64,000 nt of DNA from Roseovarius albus (GCF_900172335.1 NZ_FWFX01000009.1:124001-188000); one strand, 5' to 3'. Positions 17,476 through 27,118 are shown, numbered from the stretch's first letter. A program made the numbers and translations. Notes: generated by a model from the letters alone, not told the origin.

Positions 17476-19113
17476 ATGCCCAAGCCCGACAGATATGACT
17501 ATATTATTGTCGGGGCTGGATCAGCGGGCTGCACGCTTGCAAATAAGCTCGGCGCGGACACCTCCAAATCCATTCTGGTGATCGAGGCCGGCCCCATGGA
17601 CCGCGATCTGTTGATTCATATCCCTGCGGGTGTCTATAGAGCCTGGCGCGATCCAAAGCTCAACTGGAACTATCTGACCGAACCTGAATCCAACCTGCTT
17701 GACCGTCAGGTCGATATGCCACGTGGCAAGGTGGTTGGCGGCTCTTCCTCGATCAATTCCATGGTCTATATGCGCGGGCACCCCTTAGACTATGACGCCT
17801 GGGCCGATCATTTTGGCCTGACCGACTGGCGCTATGAAAACTGCCTGCCCTATTTCCGCGCTGGGGAAACCTATGCCAAGGGCAGCAATTCCTATCGAGG
17901 AGACAGTGGCCCGTTGGGCGTGCATCCGGGCGATTTCGACAACCCGCTTTATGACGCCTTCCTTGAAGCTGGCGAACAGGCGGGACAAGGCCGATCAGAT
18001 GACCTCAACGGCTTCAACCCCGAAGGTGTCGCTCGCCTGGACGCCACCAAACGCCATGGTCGCCGCTGCAGCGCCGCCGTCGCCCATCTGCGCCCGGCCC
18101 TGAAACGCGGCAATGTCACCCTGATGACTCGGACGATGGTTAAACGCCTTACCTTTGACGGCACCCGTGCCACCGGGCTGATCTGCGATTTTGGAAGTAA
18201 AGAGCTGCGGCTAGAGGCCGAGCAAGAGGTCATTCTGTCGGGCGGTGCGATCAACTCGCCACAGCTGCTCATGTTGTCCGGCATCGGCCCAGCGGATCAC
18301 CTCAACAGGCACGGGATCACCCCGCTCCTCAACCTGCCTGTTGGTCAAAATCTACAAGATCACGCCAGCATCATCCTGCAATTTGAGAGCCTGCACAGCT
18401 ACCCGATCCACCGCGTTGACCGGATCTGGAACAAGGCCCGCGTCGGCGCTCAATGGGTCTTTACCCGCAGGGGCATCGCGGCCTCAAATATTTGGGAGGC
18501 GGGCGGTCTGATCCGGGGCAATGACACTGTGCCGTATCCCAACCTGCAATACCACTTCGGCCCGGTTGGGTTCGAATATGTGGGTGACAAAATCCAACTC
18601 CGACAGGCCTTTGCCATCCACGTCGATCAGCTCCGCCCCCGCAGCCGGGGTGAAATTCGCCTCGCCTCGGCCAATCCAACCGATAAGCCTTTGATGCATT
18701 TCAATTACCTACAAGATCCCTTTGACTTGCAGGAACTGGTCGAAGGTGTGCAGAAAACCCGTGAATTGGTGGCGCAACCCGCCTTTGACGGTCTGCGCGG
18801 GGCAGAAATTGACCCCGGGCCCGAGGTGCAAACCGCGAAGGATGTTGAAAACTGGATCCGCAACGCCACCGTGACCGATTTCCACCCCTGCGGCACCTGC
18901 CGCATGGGTCACGGTGACGATTGCGTGGTCGATGATCATTTCCGGGTCAAAGGCCTGCAAGGTCTGCGTGTGGTCGATGCCTCAGTCATGCCCCGCGTGA
19001 TCAGCGCCAACCTTAACGCCCCCACCCAGATGATCGCCGCCCGCGCCGCTGACTATATCGCTGGTCAGCCACAGCTTGACCCGATCAAGGCCCCCTTCGC
19101 CTTTCAAAACTAA
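17476..19113 (+). CDS. GMC family FAD-dependent oxidoreductase
   Basis: A 545-residue flavoprotein of the glucose-methanol-choline oxidoreductase family. The FAD motif VGAGSAGCTLANKL is near residue 13, GMC signature 1 is the GKVVGGSSSINSMVYMRG stretch near residue 87, and signature 2 is SGGAINSPQLLMLSGIG near residue 255. Near the C terminus HPCGTCRMG and NAPTQMIAARAADYI carry the catalytic His and His/Asn pair region. Choline dehydrogenase-like alcohol dehydrogenases belong here. Proximity to a GlxA regulator and soxBDAG would fit choline or another alcohol upstream of betaine, but this is inference. It converges on the regulator with four shared bases. Confidence 0.88.
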   Translation: MPKPDRYDYIIVGAGSAGCTLANKLGADTSKSILVIEAGPMDRDLLIHIPAGVYRAWRDPKLNWNYLTEPESNLLDRQVDMPRGKVVGGSSSINSMVYMRGHPLDYDAWADHFGLTDWRYENCLPYFRAGETYAKGSNSYRGDSGPLGVHPGDFDNPLYDAFLEAGEQAGQGRSDDLNGFNPEGVARLDATKRHGRRCSAAVAHLRPALKRGNVTLMTRTMVKRLTFDGTRATGLICDFGSKELRLEAEQEVILSGGAINSPQLLMLSGIGPADHLNRHGITPLLNLPVGQNLQDHASIILQFESLHSYPIHRVDRIWNKARVGAQWVFTRRGIAASNIWEAGGLIRGNDTVPYPNLQYHFGPVGFEYVGDKIQLRQAFAIHVDQLRPRSRGEIRLASANPTDKPLMHFNYLQDPFDLQELVEGVQKTRELVAQPAFDGLRGAEIDPGPEVQTAKDVENWIRNATVTDFHPCGTCRMGHGDDCVVDDHFRVKGLQGLRVVDASVMPRVISANLNAPTQMIAARAADYIAGQPQLDPIKAPFAFQN

Positions 19114-20069
19114 CGATAGGCCGACGGCGGCTGTTCAAACTGCGCGCTATAAACCTTTGAGAAATGTGACGAACTGGCAAACCCCGTCGCCAGCGCAATC
19201 TCGGTCAACGACAGCGGCGAATTACGCAATAGGTTCTGCGCCTTATCCAGCCGCAACTCGCGATAATACCGCATGCATGACCGCCCCAGATGGTCCTGAA
19301 ACAACCGGTTCAGCTGCCGGGGTGACAATCCTGCCCCTTCGGCCAGACGCCCCAGCGCCACGGGTGCCGCGATATTGGCCTCCATCACCTCCACCGCATC
19401 CAGAATACCGGGGTTGTTCGATCCGACCCGCTCCACCAACCCGGCCCGCTGCGGCCCGGCCGAGGGGCGGATTTCGGTATGCATGAACCAGTCACTCACC
19501 CGCCGTGCAAATCCCGGCCCATGATGCTGTGTGATCAACGCGTGCATCAGATCCATCGGCGCCGTGCCCCCGGCGCAGGTCAGCCGATCCCGGTCAATAA
19601 CGTAAAGCGTCCGCTCCAGCAGCAGATAGGGCGAGATTTCAGCCAGCGCCTCGGCATGTTCCCAATGCACCGTCATCCGCCGCCCGCCCATCAACCCGGC
19701 CTGCGCCAGAATGATCGGCCCGCCCGACACGCCGCCCAGCACCACGCCCTTGCGCGCCATCCGCGCCAGCCATGCTGTCACTGCCTTGTTGTCATAGGCG
19801 GTCGGGTCCCCCCCGGCGACGACAAACAGGTAATCCAGCTCCAGATCATCGCCCACACGCGCCTGCGGTGTCACCACCGCCGCGCCAGAGCTTTGCTGGA
19901 CTGCCGCGCCTTCGCTGATGTTCACCACTTCATAGAGCGTCTGGCCTGCCAGCAAATTCGCCGCCCGCATCGGATCGGCCAGGCTGGCATAGGCCAGAAT
20001 TGCGAATCCCTCGATCGGCAAAATCCCGATCCGCCGCCTGTGGCCAAGTTTTCCCGTCTCAATGTCCAT
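19110..20069 (-). CDS. GlxA family transcriptional regulator (DJ-1/PfpI + AraC)
   Basis: A 319-residue regulator with an N-terminal class I glutamine amidotransferase-like (DJ-1/PfpI) domain, residues about 10-180, and a C-terminal AraC helix-turn-helix pair, residues about 215-315 (GRLAEGAGLSPRQLNRLFQ and ATGFASSSHFSKVY). GbdR and CdhR, which control betaine, carnitine and sarcosine catabolism, have this architecture. It is divergent from soxB, so control of soxBDAG is likely (inference). The start at 20069 was chosen because the amidotransferase-like domain begins soon after. A short dyad GTCCA-TTT-TGGAC (20064-20076) overlaps that start. Confidence 0.9.
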   Translation of the reverse strand: MDIETGKLGHRRRIGILPIEGFAILAYASLADPMRAANLLAGQTLYEVVNISEGAAVQQSSGAAVVTPQARVGDDLELDYLFVVAGGDPTAYDNKAVTAWLARMARKGVVLGGVSGGPIILAQAGLMGGRRMTVHWEHAEALAEISPYLLLERTLYVIDRDRLTCAGGTAPMDLMHALITQHHGPGFARRVSDWFMHTEIRPSAGPQRAGLVERVGSNNPGILDAVEVMEANIAAPVALGRLAEGAGLSPRQLNRLFQDHLGRSCMRYYRELRLDKAQNLLRNSPLSLTEIALATGFASSSHFSKVYSAQFEQPPSAYR

Positions 20070-20156
20070 TTTGGACAAAATAAAGACCAACATAGAAAAG
20101 TCCAGACAGGCGTAATATGGCACCCTATCCGCAAATCAACACAAGGACGCATGCGC

Positions 20157-21407
20157 ATGCGATATTCTGGCTTCAGGGTTCTCCGCGAAGGTTTGACCGG
20201 CAACAAAGGATGGAAGGCCGCCTGGCGCGAGCCTGATCCAAAACCGGAATATGACATCATCATCATCGGTGCTGGTGGGCACGGTCTGGCAACGGCCTAT
20301 TACCTGTCCAAAGAGTTTGGCATGCGCAATATCGCCGTGCTGGAAAAGGGCTGGCTTGGCGGCGGCAACATTGGTCGCAACACCACCATCATTCGCTCGA
20401 ACTACCTGCTGCCCGGCAACGAGCCGTTCTATGAAATGTCGATGAAGCTGTGGGAAAATCTCGAACAAGACACCAACTACAACTCGATGGTGTCGCAACG
20501 TTCGATCCTGAACCTCATTCACACCGATGGCCAGCGTGATGCCTTCGTGCGCCGTGCCAACGCCATGTTCCTGGCCGGGGCCGATGCCGAACTGGCGGAT
20601 GAGGCGCAACTGCGCCGCGAACTGCCATTCCTGAATTTTGATAACGCCCGCTTCCCGATCAAGGGCGGCCTCTACCAACGTCGCGGCGGCACCGCCCGTC
20701 ACGATGCGGTGGCCTGGGGCTATGCCCGCGGCGCCGACAGCCGTGGCGTCGACATCATCCAGAACTGCGAAGTCACCGGCATCGACATTGAAAACGGTCG
20801 CGTACGCGGCGTGCAAACCGTGCGCGGCCCAATCCGCGCCAACAAGGTTGCGATGTGCGTCGCCGGCTCCTCAGGCCGTGTCGCTGCCATGGCCGGCATG
20901 CGCCTGCCGATCGAAAGCCACGTCTTGCAGGCCTTCGTCAGTGAAGGCCTCAAACCCGTCCTGCCCGGCGTCATCACCTTTGGCGCAGGTCACTTCTACG
21001 TCAGCCAGTCTGACAAGGGCGGTTTGGTCTTTGGCGGCGATCTGGACGGCTACAACTCTTACGCCCAGCGCGGCAACCTGCCGGTGGTCGAAGACGTCGT
21101 CGAAGGTGGCATGGCCCTGATGCCGATGATCGGGCGTGCACGTCTCTTGCGCAGTTGGGGCGGTGTGATGGACATGTCGATGGACGGCTCTCCCTTCATC
21201 GACAAGACCGAAACCGAAGGCCTCTATTTCAACGGCGGCTGGTGCTATGGCGGTTTCAAGGCCACCCCGGCCTCGGGCTTCTGCTACGCCCACCTACTGG
21301 CCAAAGGCGAATCCCACCCCGTGGCCCGCGAAATGCGGCTCGATCGTTTCAAGCTCGGTCATCTGATCGATGAAAAAGGCATGGGCAACCAGCCTAACCT
21401 GCACTGA
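20157..21407 (+). CDS. soxB: Sarcosine oxidase beta subunit (or N-methylglutamate dehydrogenase homologue)
   Basis: A 416-residue flavoprotein. The FAD motif GAGGHG is at residues 38-43, and RHDAV near residue 182 probably holds the histidine that carries covalent FMN in this family. Heterotetrameric sarcosine oxidase converts sarcosine to glycine and a C1 unit delivered to tetrahydrofolate. The start at 20157 gives the standard length and has AAGGA nine bases upstream; an ATG at 20151 lies too close to it. The long open frame upstream of this point is not coding. First gene of soxBDAG, divergent from the GlxA regulator. MgdA of the N-methylglutamate pathway is a close homologue, so that role cannot be excluded. 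Confidence 0.9.
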   Translation: MRYSGFRVLREGLTGNKGWKAAWREPDPKPEYDIIIIGAGGHGLATAYYLSKEFGMRNIAVLEKGWLGGGNIGRNTTIIRSNYLLPGNEPFYEMSMKLWENLEQDTNYNSMVSQRSILNLIHTDGQRDAFVRRANAMFLAGADAELADEAQLRRELPFLNFDNARFPIKGGLYQRRGGTARHDAVAWGYARGADSRGVDIIQNCEVTGIDIENGRVRGVQTVRGPIRANKVAMCVAGSSGRVAAMAGMRLPIESHVLQAFVSEGLKPVLPGVITFGAGHFYVSQSDKGGLVFGGDLDGYNSYAQRGNLPVVEDVVEGGMALMPMIGRARLLRSWGGVMDMSMDGSPFIDKTETEGLYFNGGWCYGGFKATPASGFCYAHLLAKGESHPVAREMRLDRFKLGHLIDEKGMGNQPNLH

Positions 21408-21420
21408 CGGAGGACAGGAC

Positions 21421-21708
21421 ATGATTATCAATCACCCCCTTCTTGGCCCCCGCGACGCGGCTGAGTTTATCTATCTGGGCGACGCCAGCTTGATCGACCG
21501 CCCCGACTGGCAGGCCGAAGATGCCGCCGCGAAATTCTATGAATACGGCTACCTGCGCGACAACCCCGCAGGCCAGCATCAGGAACTGTGGTATCACGAA
21601 CAGGGCGACCGCTCCTGGCTGGTCGTGACCCGCAACACCCTGACCCACGAAATCACCAAGGTAGAGTTGGCCCGCGATGTGGCCCGGACAAGAGGGCGCG
21701 ACAAATGA
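21421..21708 (+). CDS. soxD: Sarcosine oxidase delta subunit, lacking zinc cysteines
   Basis: A 95-residue protein homologous to SoxD, with EFIYLGDA near residue 15, YLRDNPAGQHQELWYHEQGDRSW in the middle and RNTLTHEITKVE near the end. The classical delta subunit binds zinc through an N-terminal CxxC and further Cys/His ligands. This protein has no cysteine at all: the N-terminal CPxCGxR region is replaced by HPLLGPRDA. It is therefore a zinc-free or differently liganded variant. GGAGG-type ribosome site precedes the ATG at 21421, and its TGA overlaps the soxA ATG. Confidence 0.88.
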   Translation: MIINHPLLGPRDAAEFIYLGDASLIDRPDWQAEDAAAKFYEYGYLRDNPAGQHQELWYHEQGDRSWLVVTRNTLTHEITKVELARDVARTRGRDK

Positions 21709-24650
21709 GCCAGATCAACCGTGTCAAAGGCGGCCTGATTGACCGCTCCACGCCGATGAACTTCACCTTCAACGGCAAATCCATGCAAGGCTTTGCAGGC
21801 GATACACTGGCGTCTGCCTTGCTCGCCAATGGCCAGCGTCTGGTCGGCCGGTCCTTCAAATACCACCGCCCCCGTGGCATATTCTCGGCTGGATCCGAGG
21901 AACCGAACGCGCTGGTGCAACTGCGCAGCGGTGCGCATCAAGAACCCAACACACGCGCCACCGTGGCCGAGCTGTTCGATGGCCTGACCGCCACCAGCCA
22001 GAACCATCGCGGATCGCTGGAATTCGACCTGATGGCACTGACGGATTATGCCTCGCCCTTCCTGTCGGCGGGCTTCTACTACAAAACCTTCATGTGGCCC
22101 AAAGCGCTTTGGGAAAAGTTCTATGAACCGGTTATTCGCTCTTCCGCCGGTCTGGGCCGCCTGTCGATGGATGAAGACCCTGACATTTATGACAAGGGCT
22201 TCCTGCATTGCGATCTTCTGGTCATCGGCGCAGGACCTTCGGGCATATCCGCTGCACTGGCCGCAGGTCGCAGCGGCGCACGCGTCATCCTTGCGGACGA
22301 AGACTTCGCCCCCGGCGGCCGCCTGAACGCCGAAACGCTCGAAGTGGACGGCATGTCCGGTGCTGACTGGGCCACACAGGCGCTGGCTGAACTGGCCGCG
22401 ATGGACAACGTCCAGATCATGACCCGCACCACCATCTATGGGTCCTATGACCACGGTGTTTATGGCGCATTGGAACGTTGCACCGATCACTTGGCCTCCT
22501 CAAACGGCAAACCGCGCCAGATCCTGTGGCGGATCTACTCAAAACGCGCGGTTCTGGCCGCCGGTTCAACCGAACGCCCCATCGCATTTGGCAACAATGA
22601 CCGCCCCGGCGTCATGCTGGCCGGTGCTGTGCGGACCTATGTGAACCGTTTTGGGGCCACCCCCGGGCAACAGGTTGCTGTTTTCACCAATAACGACGAT
22701 GGCTGGCGCACTGCTGCTGACCTCGCCGCCAAAGGTGTAAACGTCACCGCCATCATAGACAGCCGCGACAAGCCTGCTGTTTGTGACGTGCCCGGTGCCC
22801 GCCACATCCGCAACGCCGCCGTGCGCGATACTGCTGGCCGAAAGGGGCTGAAGTCTGTCACCCTAACCGACGATCAGATCATTGATTGCGATTGTCTGGC
22901 GGTCTCGGGCGGTTGGAACCCTAACGTGCACTTGACCTGCCACCAACGTGGCCGCCCTGAATGGCGCGATGACATCAGCGCCTTTGTCCCCGGTGGCACG
23001 CTGCCTGTTGGCATGGCCGTCGCCGGTGCTGCCAATGGCGCACTCACACTGGGGGCCGCACTAGCCGAAGGTCGTGCCATCGCCAACCAGCAGATCAAGG
23101 ACCTGGGCTTCACCGCCTCGCGCAAAGCCGCCCCAAAGGCCGAAGACGAAGCCTTTGAATGCTCACCCATGTGGCATGTCGGCGAAAGCATCAAGCGCGC
23201 CTGGCTCGACCTGCAAAACGACGTCACCGTCAAAGACGTCAAGCTGTCTCACCGCGAGGGCTTCCGCTCGGTCGAACTGCTCAAGCGTTACACTACGCTG
23301 GGCATGGCCACGGATCAGGGCAAAACCGCCAATATCCCGGCCCTGGCCGTCATGGCCGAATGCACCGGCAAAACCATCCCGGAAACCGGCACCACCATCT
23401 TCCGCCCACCCTATACCCCTGTGCCGCTTGGTGCATTGGGAGGCCGGGCCCGCGGGCATGATTTCCGCCCCACCCGCCTCACACCCAGCCACGAATGGGC
23501 CAAGGCCAATGGCGCAAGCTTTGTCACCGTCGGCAACTGGATGCGTGCCGAATGGTACACCCGCCCGGGCGAAAAGGGCTGGCGTGACAGTGTCGACCGC
23601 GAGGCTTTGAACACCCGCACCAACGTTGGCATCTGCGATGTGACCACGCTGGGCAAGATCGACGTGCAGGGTAAAGACGCCGCCGAATTCCTCAACAAGG
23701 TCTACTCCAACGCCTTTGCCAAGCTGGCGGTCGGCAAGGTCCGCTATGGCCTGATGCTGCGCGAGGATGGCATCTGCTACGACGATGGCACTACCGCGCG
23801 CATGTCCGAAAACCACTTCGTGATGACCACCACCACCGCCAATGCGGTTCTGGTATTCCGCCGGTTGGAATTCGCTCGCCAGTGTTTGTGGCCCAACATG
23901 GACGTGCACCTGATCTCAACCACTGATGGCTGGGCACAGTTTGCCGTCGCCGGGCCAAAATCCCGCGATCTGCTGCGCAAGATCGTGGACGAAGACACTG
24001 ATCTCTCGAACGAAGGCTTCCCCTTCATGGGCTGTGCCGAGGTCACGGTCTGTGGTGGCACCCCGGCGCGTCTGTTCCGGATCTCATTCTCAGGGGAACT
24101 GGCCTTTGAGATCGCCGTGCCCGCCCGTTTCGGCAACTCGATGATGGAGGTACTGAACAAGGCTGGCGAGGAATTCGGCGCAGCCCCCTATGGCACCGAA
24201 GCCCTCGGCGTGATGCGGATCGAAAAGGGCCACGTGACGGCAAACGAACTGAACGGTCAGACCACCGCGCAAAACATCGGCCTTGGCATGATGGTCAGCC
24301 AGAAAAAGGAATGCATCGGCAACGTGCTGTCGCAACGTCCTGAAATGGTCGGCGACGACCTGCGCCTGATGGGCTTCCGCCCGGTTGACCACAGCCTCGA
24401 TGTCATCGCCGGCTCGCACTTCATCACCAAAGGGGATGAGGCCAACATGGCAAATGACCAAGGCTGGATGACCTCCACCGCTTGGTCGCCCAACCTGGGC
24501 CACTCCATCGGCCTAGGCTTCATCAAACGCGGCAATGAACGCATTGGCGAGGTTGTCCGCGCCGTCAGCCCCGTGCACGGCAAGGAAATGGAGGTCGAAA
24601 TCGTCTCCGCCCACTTTATTGACCCAGAGGGAGAACGTCTCCGTGGCTGA
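21705..24650 (+). CDS. soxA: Sarcosine oxidase alpha subunit (or N-methylglutamate dehydrogenase homologue)
   Basis: A 981-residue protein with three parts. The N-terminal ferredoxin-like fold (about 1-130, FTFNGKSMQGFAGDTLASALLANG) has no iron-sulfur cysteines, as expected in SoxA. A dinucleotide-binding region follows (VIGAGPSGISAALAAGRSGARV near residue 177). The C-terminal GcvT-like domain (about 600-981) accepts the methyl-derived C1 unit on tetrahydrofolate. It starts by ATGA overlap with soxD and overlaps soxG by eight bases, so the four subunits are translationally coupled. It can be read as SoxA or as MgdC; see the separate finding. Confidence 0.9.
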   Translation: MSQINRVKGGLIDRSTPMNFTFNGKSMQGFAGDTLASALLANGQRLVGRSFKYHRPRGIFSAGSEEPNALVQLRSGAHQEPNTRATVAELFDGLTATSQNHRGSLEFDLMALTDYASPFLSAGFYYKTFMWPKALWEKFYEPVIRSSAGLGRLSMDEDPDIYDKGFLHCDLLVIGAGPSGISAALAAGRSGARVILADEDFAPGGRLNAETLEVDGMSGADWATQALAELAAMDNVQIMTRTTIYGSYDHGVYGALERCTDHLASSNGKPRQILWRIYSKRAVLAAGSTERPIAFGNNDRPGVMLAGAVRTYVNRFGATPGQQVAVFTNNDDGWRTAADLAAKGVNVTAIIDSRDKPAVCDVPGARHIRNAAVRDTAGRKGLKSVTLTDDQIIDCDCLAVSGGWNPNVHLTCHQRGRPEWRDDISAFVPGGTLPVGMAVAGAANGALTLGAALAEGRAIANQQIKDLGFTASRKAAPKAEDEAFECSPMWHVGESIKRAWLDLQNDVTVKDVKLSHREGFRSVELLKRYTTLGMATDQGKTANIPALAVMAECTGKTIPETGTTIFRPPYTPVPLGALGGRARGHDFRPTRLTPSHEWAKANGASFVTVGNWMRAEWYTRPGEKGWRDSVDREALNTRTNVGICDVTTLGKIDVQGKDAAEFLNKVYSNAFAKLAVGKVRYGLMLREDGICYDDGTTARMSENHFVMTTTTANAVLVFRRLEFARQCLWPNMDVHLISTTDGWAQFAVAGPKSRDLLRKIVDEDTDLSNEGFPFMGCAEVTVCGGTPARLFRISFSGELAFEIAVPARFGNSMMEVLNKAGEEFGAAPYGTEALGVMRIEKGHVTANELNGQTTAQNIGLGMMVSQKKECIGNVLSQRPEMVGDDLRLMGFRPVDHSLDVIAGSHFITKGDEANMANDQGWMTSTAWSPNLGHSIGLGFIKRGNERIGEVVRAVSPVHGKEMEVEIVSAHFIDPEGERLRG

Positions 24651-25212
24651 TTATACCCTGACCGCAACCCCGCCACTGGCCGGGGTCGATAGATCCTTTG
24701 GCGACCTCTCGCTCAAGGCCCCCGCTGATCTGGCGCTGGTCTCCATCGCCCTGCCTTTGGGGGCCGAGGACAAGGTGCTGAAGGCGATCAAAACCGCCTA
24801 TGGCGCAGAGCTGCCTGATGCGGGAAAATCCGTGCTCAGCAAAGATGGCACTGTCCGACTGGTCCGCCTTGGCGCTGATCAGGCGATGGTGATCTTCACC
24901 CATGCCACGCCCGATGCCGAACCCACCGTGCAGGCCAAGCTCAAAGGCACGGCCTATACCACCGATCAGACCGATGTCTGGGTTGGGCTGGAACTGTCCG
25001 GCCCCACCAGCCGCGATGCCCTGCACCGCATCTGCCCGCTGGACATTCACCCAGATGCCTTTGCGGTGAATGACAGCGCCCGCACGGTGATGGAACATCT
25101 CGGCACCCTGTTGATCCGCACAGGTGATGACACATACCTACTGCTTTCGGCCAGCTCCTCGGCCAAATCCTTCCTGCATGCCATGGAAACCTCGGCGCAG
25201 AATATCTCGTAA
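24643..25212 (+). CDS. soxG: Sarcosine oxidase gamma subunit
   Basis: A 189-residue protein of the SoxG family, which packs against alpha and resembles part of a GcvT fold. The sequence shows LSLKAPADLALVSIALPLGAED early and VWVGLELSGPTSRDALHRICPLDIHPDAF in the middle, typical of the gamma subunit. The start is a GTG at 24643 inside the soxA coding end; the reading frame continues upstream but only as overlap with soxA. It is the last gene of soxBDAG and is followed by a strong hairpin. Confidence 0.88.
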   Translation: MADYTLTATPPLAGVDRSFGDLSLKAPADLALVSIALPLGAEDKVLKAIKTAYGAELPDAGKSVLSKDGTVRLVRLGADQAMVIFTHATPDAEPTVQAKLKGTAYTTDQTDVWVGLELSGPTSRDALHRICPLDIHPDAFAVNDSARTVMEHLGTLLIRTGDDTYLLLSASSSAKSFLHAMETSAQNIS

Positions 25213-25215
25213 AAC

Positions 25216-25243
25216 TTTATGCCCGGTGAACGCCGGGCATAAA
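25216..25243. terminator. Bidirectional hairpin between soxG and the SCP2 gene
   Basis: TTTATGCCCGG and CCGGGCATAAA form a perfect 11-base stem with a six-base loop, placed exactly between the two convergent stop codons. It has short A/T ends rather than a long T-run, and can serve both strands. Confidence 0.75.
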
Positions 25244-25249
25244 CCACCC

Positions 25250-25540
25250 TCAGTCGGTTAAAATACTGCTGACTTTCAACGCCCGCTGCGCGTTGCCATC
25301 CACCTTCAGCTTGCCCGACATATAGGCCATCACCGGGTTCTGATCGCCGGATAGAATGGCCTTGAACACAGCATCACTGGCCATCAAAGTCACATCCGCA
25401 TCGCCATCGCCAGCCCGCGCGCCATGCTCATCCAGCATCAGAATGCCCTCATCGGTGATGGTCAGCTTCGTCGTGCCCTTGATCACACCCCGCACCTTGG
25501 CATCCAACTCCGCAATATACTGCGCCACAACGTTACTCAT
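25250..25540 (-). CDS. SCP2 sterol-binding domain protein
   Basis: A 96-residue protein consisting of a single SCP2-like lipid-binding domain: KVRGVIKGTTKLTITDEGILML at residues 15-36, then GDADVTLMASDAVFKAILSGDQNPVMAYMSGKLKVDGN. Such small proteins bind hydrophobic ligands non-covalently in the cytosol; no specific role is known. The start at 25540 (MSNVVAQYIAEL) was preferred to 25579. Its 5' half and upstream region recur in degraded form about 1.7 kb away, at 27119-27351, on the far side of the MHS transporter gene. Confidence 0.88.
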   Translation of the reverse strand: MSNVVAQYIAELDAKVRGVIKGTTKLTITDEGILMLDEHGARAGDGDADVTLMASDAVFKAILSGDQNPVMAYMSGKLKVDGNAQRALKVSSILTD

Positions 25541-25620
25541 GTTTCTTGGCCTTTCAGGTGATCTTTTCGACGAAAACATGAGCTTTCACAGCGACGGCCA
25601 CAATCGAAACCTTACGTTAC
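25444..25620 (-). repeat. Left copy of a diverged direct repeat (SCP2 5' region)
   Basis: About 177 bases covering the first 32 codons of the SCP2 gene and roughly 80 bases of its upstream region. They match 27175-27351 at most positions, in the same orientation. Shared blocks include the stretch CCCTTGATCACACCCCGC and CTTTCAGGTGATC. The copies differ by scattered substitutions, so the duplication is not recent. Confidence 0.8.
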
Positions 25621-25705
25621 ATCGGCGTGCGATTTGACAATTCCGAGGGTTAGCGAGTGCCATATTCTAATACCGGCCCAAAACACGCCCGTTAATAAGC
25701 CGGGT

Positions 25706-26983
25706 TTAAAACTCCGAATGACCCTGTTGCGCGTCAGCGATAAGTTTCGGGATTCTCCAGATCACTGGGATAGACAAAAGCGAAGCACCAACCATGTAAT
25801 AGACCGGGGCGTAATTGTCCCCGGTACGATGGACCAGATAGGTCGCAATCATCGCGGTGGAGCCACCGAATACCGCCATACAGATGTTATACCCAAGAGC
25901 AACGGTACTGACTCTCAGATCGCGGGGTGCCATTGAAGTCAAAGCCGTAACCGAAAGCGCCCAGGCCACACCATTCATGAGCGAAAGACCAAGTTGACCA
26001 AGATAGATTGAAAGCACAGAGTCCTCAAGCATAAGACCCCAGAGCGGCGCGGCTAAAACCACCGATGCGATGGCTGCGATCAGAAAAACGGTCCTGAGCC
26101 CAATTCTGTCAGCCAGCCAACCGAAAATCGGAACCATCAATGCCATCGCCAGCAGGTTCAGCGTGGTTATGTCGAGCGCCTTGGCGCTGGAAACATGCAT
26201 CTGCCCTGTCAGATATGAGGCAGCGTAGACGAAGATCATGAAATAAATAACAGCAGTAGGCATGAGCAGTATCACCATCTGCGTGATCAAGCGCCAATGC
26301 TGTGTCAATGCCACAATCACGGGCGAAGGGCCTGACCGATCTCCGTCAGGCATCGCTTTGGATTCCCTTAGATTCCGCCGAAGGATCGCACTGAATGCAG
26401 CCACAGCTGCGCCAAACAGAAACGGCAATCTCCAGCCCCACGTTGCCATCTGATCACTGCTCAACATGGTCGATAATGCGGCTGGCACGGCCGATCCCAA
26501 AACACACCCCATCAACATGGCAAAGGGCACGAAACTGCCAATAAAGGCGCGGCGCTTCATAGCGGTCTGCTCAATGATCAGTACGCCAGAAGCAGTATAT
26601 TCCCCAGCGACAGATATGCCCTGCAAGATGCGGATTATCACCAGCAGAACCGCAGCAGAAATCCCGATCTGATCATACGTCGGCAAACAGGCAATCGCAA
26701 AAGATCCGCCCCCCATAAGCAGCACAGAGAGGATCAGCGCAGGCTTTCGGCCAAGGCGGTCGCCGATATGGCCAAACACCAAACTGCCGATTGCTCTTGC
26801 CGCGTAGCCTATCGCCAATACAGCAAAAGCAGAAAGCGTTGCTGCGAATGGATCGTCCGACGGAAAGAAAACTTGCCCAATAATAGGCGCCAGAAATCCG
26901 TAAACAGTAAAGTCATACCATTCGAGCGTATTGCCACTTGTCGCCGCTACGACGGATCGTCGTGAAAGCATTTCTGTTTGCAC
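25706..26983 (-). CDS. MHS-family MFS transporter (ProP-like)
   Basis: A 425-residue major facilitator of the metabolite:H+ symporter branch. The N-terminal signature SGNTLEWYDFTVYGFLAP is near residue 16, FGHIGDRLGRKPALI marks the loop between helices 2 and 3, and LQGISVAGEYTASGVLIIEQ is the characteristic helix 4-5 segment. ProP, ShiA and KgtP belong here; substrates are compatible solutes or organic acids. Starts at a GTG at 26983 with AAGGA nine bases upstream. The gene lies between two copies of the SCP2 5' region, which suggests that it was inserted by a local rearrangement. Confidence 0.88.
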   Translation of the reverse strand: MQTEMLSRRSVVAATSGNTLEWYDFTVYGFLAPIIGQVFFPSDDPFAATLSAFAVLAIGYAARAIGSLVFGHIGDRLGRKPALILSVLLMGGGSFAIACLPTYDQIGISAAVLLVIIRILQGISVAGEYTASGVLIIEQTAMKRRAFIGSFVPFAMLMGCVLGSAVPAALSTMLSSDQMATWGWRLPFLFGAAVAAFSAILRRNLRESKAMPDGDRSGPSPVIVALTQHWRLITQMVILLMPTAVIYFMIFVYAASYLTGQMHVSSAKALDITTLNLLAMALMVPIFGWLADRIGLRTVFLIAAIASVVLAAPLWGLMLEDSVLSIYLGQLGLSLMNGVAWALSVTALTSMAPRDLRVSTVALGYNICMAVFGGSTAMIATYLVHRTGDNYAPVYYMVGASLLSIPVIWRIPKLIADAQQGHSEF

Positions 26984-27118
26984 GCCATTATGTCCTTAAC
27001 AATAGACAGCGATGTTTGCACACACCACGCCACTCAGCAAGGCAGGCGTCGATGCAAAGTTGCTCATCCAATCAGCACGCGTTGAACTTGTTCTTTCGCC
27101 AAGCACACTTAATCCAAC

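Noticed and set aside
19479-20156. N-terminal extension of soxB
   Set aside because: The frame is open through the regulator region, but it is antisense to the GlxA-family gene and standard SoxB length begins at 20157.
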